A stretch of DNA of 45,028 nt, from the NCBI GenBank assembly GCA_030424645.1, contig JAUHWP010000010.1:1-45028 (forward strand), given 5' to 3'. Below the pieces are notes generated by a model, which made no database searches, was not told where the DNA came from, and was given only the letters and a program-made list of their open reading frames with translations. Position numbers and translations under genes: made by a program. The stretch's first letter is position 1. Each line of letters opens with the position of its first letter. The stretch is from Alphaproteobacteria bacterium. GTDB taxonomy: Bacteria; Pseudomonadota; Alphaproteobacteria; Rhodobacterales; Rhodobacteraceae. This document shows positions 17,095-24,686 of the stretch, piece by piece.

Positions 17095-18450
17095 TCAGGA
17101 CCCTTTCTGGCGTTTGGCCTTCGCGGCCTTGAGCTTTGCAAACAGTTTGATGGCAAGGCCGGGTTTGACCTCCATCTTGGCGCGGCCCACGGCCATGGCG
17201 CCGGCGGGGACGTCCTTGGTGACAATTGTGCCCGTTGCTGTCATCGCCTCGTCCCCGACCGAAACCGGCGCAACAAGGCAGGTGTTCGACCCGATGAAGC
17301 TGCGCGCGCCGATATCCGTGTGGTGCTTGGACACGCCGTCATAATTGCAGGTGATGGTGCCCGCGCCGATATTGGCGTGTTCCCCCACCCGCGCATCGCC
17401 CACATAGGACAGGTGGTTGACCTTCGCGCCTTCCTCGATCTGGGCATTCTTGATCTCGACGAAATTCCCGACCTTGGCGTCATTGGCCAGTTCGGCACCG
17501 GGGCGCAGGCGGGCAAAGGGGCCGACCACGCCACCGCGCGAGACATGACAGCCTTCCAGATGCGAAAACGCCCGGATCACCGCGCCGCTTTCCACGGTGA
17601 CGCCGGGGCCGAAGACCACGTTGGGTTCAATCACCGTGTCGCGCCCGATGACCGTGTCATGGGCGAAATACACCGTGTCACGGGCGATCAGGGTGACGCC
17701 GTCCTCAAGTGCCGCGTCACGGGCGCGGGTCTGGAAGACCTGCTCTGCCGTGGCCAGTTCCGCGCGCGAATTGATGCCGAGGGTTTCCGCCTCGTCGCAG
17801 GTGACAACGGTCGCGGACAGCCCGCGGGCGCGGGCGACGGAAACGATGTCGGGCAGGTAATATTCCCCCGCCGCATTGTCATTACCGACCGCGTCCAGAA
17901 GGTCGAACAGACGCGATGCGTCAGCCGCAACAACACCGCTGTTGCAAAGGGTTACGGCGCGCTCTTCATCCGTGGCATCCTTGAATTCAACGATGCGATC
18001 CAGCGCACCATCCTTGACGATCAGCCGACCATAGCGACCGGGATCTGCGGTATCGAACCCCAGCACCACGACATCGGCCCCGGCGGCGCGCGCGGCGGCC
18101 ATCGCCTCCAGCGTTTCGGGGCGGATGAAGGGCGTGTCGCCGTAAAGCACGATGGCGTCGCCATCGAACCCGTCCAGCGCGGTGCGGGCCTGCTGAACCG
18201 CGTGGCCGGTGCCCAGCTGATCTTCCTGCACCGCAATTGCGATGTCGGGATCCATGTCTTTTGCAGCGGCCTCGACCATCTCGGCGCCATGCCCGACGAC
18301 AAGCACCGTGCGGTCGGGCGCCAATGCCGCGCCCGAGGCCAACGCATGGGCAAACAGCGGTGCGCCTGCAATCTGGTGCATGACTTTGGGCAGGTCGGAA
18401 TTCATCCGTGTTCCCTTGCCGGCGGCAAGGACAATCAGGGCGGTTGCCAT
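17095..18450 (-). CDS. glmU: Bifunctional UDP-N-acetylglucosamine pyrophosphorylase / glucosamine-1-phosphate N-acetyltransferase
   Basis: GlmU makes UDP-GlcNAc from glucosamine-1-phosphate in two steps. The N-terminal uridyltransferase domain begins ALIVLAAGKGTRMNSDLPKV, with EDQLGTGHAVQQA and LYGDTPFI further on. The C-terminal acetyltransferase domain is a left-handed beta helix of hexapeptide repeats (about residues 250-430), containing RPGAELANDAKVGNFVEIKN and GTITCNYDGVSKHHT. The 451-residue length is normal. The ATG at 18450 has AAAGAG at good distance; an upstream TTG at 18468 is less likely. Downstream glmS follows after two bases, so the operon makes an amino-sugar precursor for peptidoglycan and LPS. 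Confidence 0.98.
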   Translation of the reverse strand: MATALIVLAAGKGTRMNSDLPKVMHQIAGAPLFAHALASGAALAPDRTVLVVGHGAEMVEAAAKDMDPDIAIAVQEDQLGTGHAVQQARTALDGFDGDAIVLYGDTPFIRPETLEAMAAARAAGADVVVLGFDTADPGRYGRLIVKDGALDRIVEFKDATDEERAVTLCNSGVVAADASRLFDLLDAVGNDNAAGEYYLPDIVSVARARGLSATVVTCDEAETLGINSRAELATAEQVFQTRARDAALEDGVTLIARDTVYFAHDTVIGRDTVIEPNVVFGPGVTVESGAVIRAFSHLEGCHVSRGGVVGPFARLRPGAELANDAKVGNFVEIKNAQIEEGAKVNHLSYVGDARVGEHANIGAGTITCNYDGVSKHHTDIGARSFIGSNTCLVAPVSVGDEAMTATGTIVTKDVPAGAMAVGRAKMEVKPGLAIKLFAKLKAAKAKRQKGS

Positions 18451-18525
18451 ATCTATCTGCTCTTTCAATTTCTTTTCGCCCGTTTTACCCCTTGGGGCGC
18501 GGCTCGCAAGTGAAAGCTGTTCAAT

Positions 18526-18543
18526 TAACCTTACGCGAGGTTA
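18526..18543. promoter_or_regulatory. Inverted repeat in the glmU/phosphatase divergent promoter region
   Basis: TAACCT (18526-18531) and AGGTTA (18538-18543) form a perfect 6-bp inverted repeat with a 6-base spacer. It lies in the 130-base gap between the divergent glmU and phosphatase starts, so it could be an operator serving either side. No regulator gene is nearby and I cannot name a family. Confidence 0.3.
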
Positions 18544-18580
18544 CAGGCTTTGCGGGGAAAATCCATAGGTGGAAAGCAAT

Positions 18581-19285
18581 ATGACGAAGAACGAAACGCC
18601 CGGTCGGCGCACAGGACGGCGCACGGTTATCTTTGATCTGGACGGCACGCTGGCGGATACCTCGGGCGATCTGATCGCGGCGGCAAATGCCTGTTTCACC
18701 GCGCTGGGTCATGGCGAAGTTCTGGATGCCAGTGCCGACCAGTTGACGGCCTTTCACGGGGGCCGCGCGATGCTGCGGCTTGGCTTTTCGCGGGTGAATG
18801 GCGGCACCGTTGACGACGCGGATATCGAGCGTGAGTTTCCCAACCTGCTGATCGCCTATGAGGATGGCATCGACCACCACACGCGGCTTTATCCCGGCGC
18901 GATGGAGGCGGTGGCCCGGCTGCATGACGCGGGCTATGCGGTGGGGATTTGCACCAACAAGCCCGAGGGGCTGGCGCGGCTTCTGCTGACCCGGCTGGGC
19001 ATTCTGGACAGGTTCACGTCGCTGATCGGGGCCGACACGCTGCCGACCCGCAAGCCCGATCCCGCGCCGTTCATCGCGGCGGCACGGGGGGCGGGGGGCG
19101 ATCCGGCCACGGCGCTTTTGGTGGGCGACACCGAAACCGACCGGCTGACCGCCCGCGCTGCCGGGGTGCCGTGCATCCTTGTGGGCTTCGGTCCCGAAGG
19201 GCCGGGGGTGGCACGACTGGCGCCCGAGGCGATGCTGGATCACTTCGACGATCTGGACCACGTGGTGGCGCGATTGATCGGCTGA
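18581..19285 (+). CDS. gph: HAD-family hydrolase, phosphoglycolate phosphatase-like
   Basis: This 234-residue cytoplasmic phosphatase is of the HAD superfamily, subfamily IA. The nucleophile motif is IFDLDGTLADTSGDL, motif II lies in VGICTNKPEG, motif III is the Lys of RKPDPAPF, and motif IV is LLVGDTETDRLTARAAGVPC. This matches Gph-type enzymes that dephosphorylate 2-phosphoglycolate, but close relatives act on other phosphosugars. The ATG at 18581 has GGTGGAAAG upstream; an in-frame GTG at 18569 is less likely. A DegT-type aminotransferase follows after 39 bases in the same direction, and glmU is divergent, so an amino-sugar phosphate substrate is a possible alternative. Confidence 0.85.
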   Translation: MTKNETPGRRTGRRTVIFDLDGTLADTSGDLIAAANACFTALGHGEVLDASADQLTAFHGGRAMLRLGFSRVNGGTVDDADIEREFPNLLIAYEDGIDHHTRLYPGAMEAVARLHDAGYAVGICTNKPEGLARLLLTRLGILDRFTSLIGADTLPTRKPDPAPFIAAARGAGGDPATALLVGDTETDRLTARAAGVPCILVGFGPEGPGVARLAPEAMLDHFDDLDHVVARLIG

Positions 19286-19324
19286 TCCATTGACGCCACG
19301 CCCGCGCCCGCGCAGGGTCAGGCC

Positions 19325-20530
19325 ATGACCGAACGATTCACAGGCAATTTCACGCAGCAGGAGCCGATCCCGGAAGACGGGATCGCGGCGGCGCTTGAGG
19401 TGCTGCGCCATGGGCGGTTGCATCGCTATAATGTGGCCGAGGGCGAGGTGTCGCAAACCGCGCTGCTGGAACAGGAGTTCGCAGCCCTTATGGGGTCGAA
19501 ATACGCGCTGGCGGTGGCGTCGGGCGGCTATGCGATTGCCACGGCGCTGCGGGCTGTTGGGGTCGGGCCGGGGGATCGCGTCCTGACCAACGCCTTCACC
19601 CTGGCCCCGGTGCCGGGGGCGATTGCGTCCGTCGGCGCCGTGCCGGTTTTTGTCGAGGTGACCGAGGCGCTGACCATCGACCTGGACGATCTGGCGCAGA
19701 AACTCGCAATACCCGACGCCCCCAAGGTTCTGTTGCTCAGCCATATGCGCGGGCATATCTGTGACATGGACCGGTTGATGGCGATCACCGATGCGGCAGG
19801 TGTCACAGTGGTGGAGGATTGCGCCCACACGATGGGCGCGCGCTGGAACGGGGTGCTGTCCGGGCGACATGGTGCGATGGCGGCTTACTCGACCCAGACC
19901 TACAAACACGCCAATTCCGGCGAGGGCGGGCTTTTGATCTCGGACGATCCCGACCTGATGGCGCGGGCGATCATGCTGTCGGGCAGCTATATGCTCTATG
20001 ACCGGCATCTGGCCGGGCCGCCCGCCGAGGCGTTTGAGCGGGTGAAATACATCACGCCGAATATCTCGGGTCGGATGGACAATCTGCGCGCGGCGATCCT
20101 GCGGCCGCAACTGGCCAGGCTGGAGGACCAATGCGCGGCCTGGAACGCGCGCTATCGCGTGGTCGAGGCCGGGCTGCGTGACACGCCGGGTCTGACGGTG
20201 ATCGAACGTCCCGAGGAAGAGGGCTATGTCATGTCCTCGTTCCAGTTCCTGCTTCTGGATTGGGCCGAGGGCGAGGTGCAGGCGGTGCTGCGCCGCTGCG
20301 CCGACCGCGGGGTCGAGCTGAAATGGTTTGGTGGGGCCGAGCCACAGGGTTTCACCAGTCGCTATGACAGTTGGCGTTATGCCGATGCGCAGGCAATGCC
20401 GCAGACAGATCGCGTGCTGCGCGGGATATTGGACATGCGCCTGCCGCTGACCTTCAGCCTTGAGGATTGCGCTCAGATCGCGCGGATCATTCGGGATGTG
20501 GTGTCACGGGTGTATCAAGGGGCGGGTTAG
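19325..20530 (+). CDS. DegT/DnrJ/EryC1/StrS family PLP-dependent aminotransferase
   Basis: This 401-residue type I-fold PLP enzyme belongs to a family that transaminates keto sugars bound to nucleotides. Visible marks are GSKYALAVASGGYAIATALR for the phosphate-binding region, VVEDCAHTMGARWNG with the PLP-contacting Asp, and YSTQTYKHANSGEGG with Lys194 as the probable Schiff-base lysine. Homologues usually sit in polysaccharide or antibiotic sugar clusters; here the neighbours are a HAD phosphatase upstream and glmU/glmS beyond it, with no glycosyltransferase in view. The sugar substrate is unknown. AGGGTCAGG precedes the ATG. A two-hairpin repeat starts immediately after the stop. Confidence 0.88.
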   Translation: MTERFTGNFTQQEPIPEDGIAAALEVLRHGRLHRYNVAEGEVSQTALLEQEFAALMGSKYALAVASGGYAIATALRAVGVGPGDRVLTNAFTLAPVPGAIASVGAVPVFVEVTEALTIDLDDLAQKLAIPDAPKVLLLSHMRGHICDMDRLMAITDAAGVTVVEDCAHTMGARWNGVLSGRHGAMAAYSTQTYKHANSGEGGLLISDDPDLMARAIMLSGSYMLYDRHLAGPPAEAFERVKYITPNISGRMDNLRAAILRPQLARLEDQCAAWNARYRVVEAGLRDTPGLTVIERPEEEGYVMSSFQFLLLDWAEGEVQAVLRRCADRGVELKWFGGAEPQGFTSRYDSWRYADAQAMPQTDRVLRGILDMRLPLTFSLEDCAQIARIIRDVVSRVYQGAG

Positions 20531-20600
20531 GGGCTTTGCCCCAGAGCCAAATCGTGGATTTGGCTCTTCCCCAGGATATTTTGGGCCAGAAGAAGCCGGA
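20530..20600 (+). repeat. Dispersed two-hairpin intergenic element, copy 2
   Basis: Read on the plus strand: GGGGC-TTT-GCCCC (20530-20542), then a perfect 11-bp stem with a 3-base loop (20543-20553 with 20557-20567), then the tail CCCCAGGATATTTT followed by GGGCCAGAAGAAGCCGG (20569-20600). This repeats the architecture of copy 1 at 1844-1916. The first hairpin begins on the last base of the aminotransferase stop codon, as a terminator or 3'-end stabiliser would. Confidence 0.75.
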
Positions 20601-20638
20601 TGTGTTGGTTTGTGACGCTGCGTGAGTTTGCGCACGTA

Positions 20639-20682
20639 TTGACCCGAATCGGGCTTTGCGCGATTAACTGAACAAGCGTTCA
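20639..20682 (+). promoter_or_regulatory. Candidate promoter and operator of the leucine-catabolic operon
   Basis: TTGACC (20639-20644) is followed after 17 bases by GATTAA (20662-20667), a weak sigma-70 pair. Just downstream, TGAAC-AAGC-GTTCA (20669-20682) is an inverted repeat placed where a repressor would block initiation. The spacing and shape suit a TetR-type operator, and such regulators commonly control fatty-acid and branched-chain acyl-CoA genes. No regulator gene is in the window, so the family is a guess. Confidence 0.4.
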
Positions 20683-20722
20683 ATAATGGCGGCGGGCAGG
20701 CCGGCCAAATGGAGGATACCCG

Positions 20723-21883
20723 ATGTTTAACCACAGCATGAACTTTGATCTTGGCGAGGATGTGAATGCGCTGCGCGAGATGGTGCATCGGTTTGCGCAG
20801 GACCGCATCAAGCCGATCGCCGCCGAGGTGGACCAGAAGAACGAGTTTCCCAACGAGCTGTGGCGCGAATTTGGCGAGCTTGGCCTGCTGGGTGTGACCA
20901 CGCCCGAGGAATATGGCGGCGCGGGGATGTCCTATCTGGCGCATGTGGTGATCGTGGAGGAAATCGCGCGGGCATCGGCATCGGTCTCGCTCTCCTATGG
21001 GGCGCATTCGAACCTGTGCGTGAACCAGATCCGCCGCAATGCGACCGAGGCGCAGAAACAGAAATATCTGCCCAAGCTGATTTCGGGTGAGCATATCGGC
21101 GCGCTGGCCATGTCCGAAGCGGGCGCGGGGTCGGATGTCGTGTCGATGAAGCTGCGCGCCGAGAAGCGCAATGGCTATTACGTGCTGAACGGCACCAAGT
21201 TCTGGATCACCAACGGCCCGGATGCCGACACTCTGGTGGTTTATGCCAAGACCGACCCCGAAGCGGGACCCAAGGGCATCACCACCTTCATCATCGAAAA
21301 GGACATGAAAGGGTTCAGCACGTCGCCCCATTTCGACAAGCTGGGGATGCGTGGGTCAAACACCGCTGAGCTGATCTTCGAAGATGTCGAAGTGCCGTTT
21401 GAAAACGTGCTGGGCGAGGAAGGCAAGGGCGTTGCCGTGCTGATGTCGGGTCTGGATTACGAACGCGTCGTGCTGTCGGGGATCGGCACCGGGATCATGG
21501 CCGCCTGCATGGACGAGATCATGCCCTATATGAAAGAACGCAAGCAGTTCGGCCGCCCGATCGGGGACTTCCAGCTGATGCAGGCGAAGATCGCGGATAT
21601 GTACACCGCGATGAACTCAGCGCGGGCTTATGTCTACGAAGTCGCAAAAGCCTGTGACCGGGGTGAAGTGACCCGTCAGGACGCCGCGGCCTGTGTGCTC
21701 TATGCCTCGGAAGAGGCGATGAAGCAGGCGCATCAGGCGGTGCAGGCGACGGGTGGCTCGGGCTATATGAACGAAACGCCGGTCAGCCGCATCTTCCGCG
21801 ATGCCAAGCTGATGGAGATCGGCGCGGGCACATCGGAAATTCGCCGCATGCTGATCGGGCGCGAGTTGATGGGGGCCATGTGA
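20723..21883 (+). CDS. ivd: Isovaleryl-CoA dehydrogenase
   Basis: This FAD-dependent acyl-CoA dehydrogenase (386 residues) oxidises isovaleryl-CoA to 3-methylcrotonyl-CoA in leucine breakdown, passing electrons to ETF. FAD and substrate marks are [20 protein letters not shown] and [19 protein letters not shown]. The catalytic Glu is in the position peculiar to isovaleryl-CoA dehydrogenase, within [11 protein letters not shown] (Glu247), rather than the C-terminal position of other family members. [18 protein letters not shown] is also characteristic. The C terminus [14 protein letters not shown] is standard. GGAGG precedes the ATG by eight bases. It heads the operon with MCC, HMG-CoA lyase and hydratase downstream, confirming the assignment. 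The stop overlaps the next start (TGATG). Confidence 0.96.
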   Translation: MFNHSMNFDLGEDVNALREMVHRFAQDRIKPIAAEVDQKNEFPNELWREFGELGLLGVTTPEEYGGAGMSYLAHVVIVEEIARASASVSLSYGAHSNLCVNQIRRNATEAQKQKYLPKLISGEHIGALAMSEAGAGSDVVSMKLRAEKRNGYYVLNGTKFWITNGPDADTLVVYAKTDPEAGPKGITTFIIEKDMKGFSTSPHFDKLGMRGSNTAELIFEDVEVPFENVLGEEGKGVAVLMSGLDYERVVLSGIGTGIMAACMDEIMPYMKERKQFGRPIGDFQLMQAKIADMYTAMNSARAYVYEVAKACDRGEVTRQDAAACVLYASEEAMKQAHQAVQATGGSGYMNETPVSRIFRDAKLMEIGAGTSEIRRMLIGRELMGAM

Positions 21884-22356
21884 TGGGTTTCCGTCTGGGC
21901 GTTCTGTCTATGGCCGTGGGGCTTTCGGTCTTCGCGGCGAAGGCCATGGCACAGGATGTCATCTTGGATAGTGGCACCGTTGATGCCTGCCTGGCCTCGA
22001 CGCCCACTGGTGCAATTGACCCGTCCTGTTTGGGCGAGGCATCTAATGCGTGTCAGAAGGCGACCCAAGGGGGCGAGACCACGATTGGTATCTCCGAGTG
22101 CATCCAGGCCGAGACCCGCGCCTGGGACGTGCTGTTGAACCGGGAATACAAGGCGACGCGGCAGGCCCATGCCGGGGATCAGGTGGTTCTGGACCAGCTT
22201 CTGGCTGCGCAGCGCGCGTGGATCGCCTTTCGCGACGCGGAATGTGCGCTGGCCTATGCGCTTTGGCGTGACGGGTCGATCCGGGTGATCGTGGCGGCCA
22301 ATTGCATGATGGTGCAGACCGCGCGCCGGACGATCGAACTGCGTGACATGAGGTGA
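21883..22356 (+). CDS. LprI/DUF1311-like secreted cysteine-rich protein (first of a tandem pair)
   Basis: The 157-residue protein has an N-terminal signal peptide ([20 protein letters not shown], cut probably after AMA before QD) and an LprI/DUF1311-type domain recognisable by the pattern SECIQAETRAWDVLLNREYK then AAQRAWIAFRDAEC and a final Cys before MVQTARR. Six cysteines in the mature part suggest three disulfides in the periplasm. LprI of mycobacteria inhibits lysozyme, but most family members have no known role. The ATG overlaps the ivd stop. The neighbouring gene encodes a paralogue with the same cysteine spacing logic. Its presence inside a leucine-degradation operon is unexpected. Confidence 0.82.
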   Translation: MGFRLGVLSMAVGLSVFAAKAMAQDVILDSGTVDACLASTPTGAIDPSCLGEASNACQKATQGGETTIGISECIQAETRAWDVLLNREYKATRQAHAGDQVVLDQLLAAQRAWIAFRDAECALAYALWRDGSIRVIVAANCMMVQTARRTIELRDMR

Positions 22357-22363
22357 TATTGCC

Positions 22364-22951
22364 ATGACATCGACAACCAGATACCGGCTGGCTGGTGCGA
22401 AGGCCGCACGAGCTGTGGCCGCACCTTCGGTTTTGGCGATTGCATCGCTGTTCCTGTCCCTTCCAGCCCCTGCGCAGGACATGACATACAGCTTTCACCC
22501 CACCACGGACTGCCTGTCCGCCATCGGTGATGATGGAGATCCGATGCGGTGCGTTGGATCGGCGGCAAACTATTGCATGGAGGCGACCGAGGGCGGATTG
22601 AGCACGGTCGGTACGTCGACCTGCCTTGGGTTGGAATACGAAGACTGGGATCGCCGCCTGAACCGTGCCTATGGTCTGTTGATGACCCGACTGAAGGCCG
22701 AAGATGAAGAAATGGCGACCCTTGGGTCGGCCGCTCCAAAACAAGCGCCCGCGCTTTTGGCGATGCAACGTGCCTGGATCACATTCCGCGATGCGTCATG
22801 CGATTATGAACGCACGAAATGGGGTGGAGGAACAGGCGGAGGCCCTGCGTCTGTGGCCTGCATGCTGCACCAGACCGCCCGTCAGGCGCTTGTGCTCGAA
22901 GCCGACCTGAACAGCCATGGCGACACTATCTGCAACCACGAAGGATGCTGA
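22364..22951 (+). CDS. LprI/DUF1311-like secreted cysteine-rich protein (second of a tandem pair)
   Basis: This 195-residue paralogue of the preceding gene has a longer basic N terminus followed by a hydrophobic export core ([17 protein letters not shown]). Its cysteines align with those of the first copy: [55 protein letters not shown] and [12 protein letters not shown]. Both copies share a Cys-rich N-terminal extension before the LprI-like core. It starts seven bases after the first copy's stop and ends one base before the mccB ATG; the mccB ribosome-binding site (AAGGA) lies within its last codons. Function unknown; the tandem pair suggests duplication in place followed by divergence. Confidence 0.8.
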   Translation: MTSTTRYRLAGAKAARAVAAPSVLAIASLFLSLPAPAQDMTYSFHPTTDCLSAIGDDGDPMRCVGSAANYCMEATEGGLSTVGTSTCLGLEYEDWDRRLNRAYGLLMTRLKAEDEEMATLGSAAPKQAPALLAMQRAWITFRDASCDYERTKWGGGTGGGPASVACMLHQTARQALVLEADLNSHGDTICNHEGC

Positions 22952-22952
22952 G

Positions 22953-24557
22953 ATGAAACTGACTTCCCAAGCCACCCCCGGCTCCGAAGCCTACAAGGCC
23001 AACCGCGAGGGGCATCTGGACGCCCTGAAGGTTGTGGCGGATGCTGCCGAAGCCGCCGTGATGGGCGGCGGGCAGAAATCGCGCGACCGTCACCTGAGCC
23101 GGGGCAAGATGCTGCCGCGTGACCGGGTCTCGAACCTTCTGGATCCTGGTTCGCCGTTCCTTGAGGTCGGCGCGACCGCAGCCCACAACATGTATGATGG
23201 CGCGGCCCCCTGTGCCGGTGTCATCGCGGGCATCGGACAGGTGCACGGGCAAGAGGTGATGGTCGTCTGCAACGATGCGACGGTGAAGGGCGGCACCTAT
23301 TACCCGATGACGGTGAAGAAGCACCTGCGCGCGCAGGAGATTGCCGAGGAATGCAACCTCCCTTGTATTTATCTGGTCGATAGCGGCGGTGCGAACCTGC
23401 CCAATCAGGACGAGGTGTTCCCGGATCGCGACCACTTTGGCCGGATTTTCTATAACCAGGCGCGGATGAGCGCGAAAGGTATCCCGCAGATCGCGGTGGT
23501 GATGGGGTCGTGCACGGCGGGTGGGGCCTATGTGCCCGCCATGTCGGACGTGACCATCATCGTGAAAGAGCAGGGAACAATTTTCCTTGCCGGCCCGCCT
23601 TTGGTGAAAGCGGCGACGGGTGAAGTGGTATCAGCCGAAGACCTTGGTGGCGGCGACGTGCACACGCGCCTGTCCGGCGTGGCGGATTATCTGGCCGAAG
23701 ATGACGCCCATGCGCTGGCGCTGGCGCGTCGTGCGGTGGAAAGCCTGAACCGCACCAAGCCTGCGACCGTGAAGTGGCAGGAACCGGAAGAACCGGCCTA
23801 TGACCCCGAGGAGTTGCTGGGCGTGGTGCCTGCGGACCTGAAGACGCCTTATGACATCCGCGAAGTGATCGCGCGGCTTGTCGATGGCTCGCGCTTCGAT
23901 GAATTCAAGCCGCGCTTTGGCGAAACGCTGGTCACTGGGTTTGCGCATCTGAAAGGCTGCCCGATCGGCATTATCGCCAACAATGGCGTGATTTTCTCGG
24001 AAGCTGCGCAGAAGGGCGCGCATTTCGTCGAACTGTGCAGCCAGCGCAACATCCCCTTGGTGTTCCTGCAAAACATCACCGGCTTCATGGTGGGCCGCAA
24101 GTATGAGAACGAGGGGATCGCCCGTCACGGCGCCAAGATGGTGACGGCGGTGGCCACCACCAACGTGCCGAAGGTGACGATGGTCGTGGGCGGCTCCTAC
24201 GGTGCGGGCAACTATGGCATGGCAGGGCGCGCCTATCAGCCGCGCTTCATGTGGTCCTGGCCCAATTCCCGGATTTCCGTGATGGGGGGCGAGCAAGCGG
24301 CGGGCGTGCTGGCCACCGTGAAACGCGACGCGATCGAACGGCAAGGCGGCGAATGGTCGGCCGAGGACGAGGCCGCCTTCAAACAGCCCACCATTGATAT
24401 GTTCGAGGAACAAAGCCACCCGCTCTATGCCTCGGCACGGCTGTGGGATGACGGGGTGATCGACCCGCGCAAATCGCGCGAGGTGCTGTATCTGTCGCTG
24501 CTTGCCGCGTTGAATGCCCCGATTGAACCGACGAAATTCGGCGTTTTCCGTATGTGA
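22953..24557 (+). CDS. mccB: 3-methylcrotonyl-CoA carboxylase, carboxyltransferase (beta) subunit
   Basis: The 534-residue beta subunit transfers CO2 from carboxybiotin to 3-methylcrotonyl-CoA, giving 3-methylglutaconyl-CoA. The crotonase-fold carboxyltransferase domains are clear: [20 protein letters not shown] at the N terminus, [37 protein letters not shown], then [18 protein letters not shown] and [18 protein letters not shown], where the last two are biotin and acyl-CoA contact regions in MCC. The ATG at 22953 is chosen over an in-frame one at 22917 because AAGGA lies seven bases upstream and family members start just before TSxATPGSExYKAN. The biotin carboxylase subunit is encoded 129 bases downstream, past a hairpin repeat. 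Confidence 0.97.
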   Translation: MKLTSQATPGSEAYKANREGHLDALKVVADAAEAAVMGGGQKSRDRHLSRGKMLPRDRVSNLLDPGSPFLEVGATAAHNMYDGAAPCAGVIAGIGQVHGQEVMVVCNDATVKGGTYYPMTVKKHLRAQEIAEECNLPCIYLVDSGGANLPNQDEVFPDRDHFGRIFYNQARMSAKGIPQIAVVMGSCTAGGAYVPAMSDVTIIVKEQGTIFLAGPPLVKAATGEVVSAEDLGGGDVHTRLSGVADYLAEDDAHALALARRAVESLNRTKPATVKWQEPEEPAYDPEELLGVVPADLKTPYDIREVIARLVDGSRFDEFKPRFGETLVTGFAHLKGCPIGIIANNGVIFSEAAQKGAHFVELCSQRNIPLVFLQNITGFMVGRKYENEGIARHGAKMVTAVATTNVPKVTMVVGGSYGAGNYGMAGRAYQPRFMWSWPNSRISVMGGEQAAGVLATVKRDAIERQGGEWSAEDEAAFKQPTIDMFEEQSHPLYASARLWDDGVIDPRKSREVLYLSLLAALNAPIEPTKFGVFRM

Positions 24558-24567
24558 TCAAACCCGG

Positions 24568-24615
24568 CCCGTTCTTCTGGCCGGACGTATCCTCGGGGGG
24601 GCGCCATTGTGGCGC
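24568..24615 (-). repeat. Dispersed hairpin intergenic element, copy 3 (short form)
   Basis: On the minus strand, GCGCCA-CAA-TGGCGC (24601-24615) is a perfect 6-bp stem with a 3-base loop, followed by a C-run and the tail GAGGATACGTCC then GGCCAGAAGAACGGG. Hairpin plus tail match copies 1 and 2, but the leading GGGGC/GCCCC hairpin is absent. Unusually, this copy lies inside an operon, between mccB and mccA, in reverse orientation to transcription. Confidence 0.65.
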
Positions 24616-24686
24616 AATTGGTCCGAGAAACAATGGCGACGGGGCAGACAGCCCCGGTTCCGCCGCCCGACAAAAGGAACAGACAG

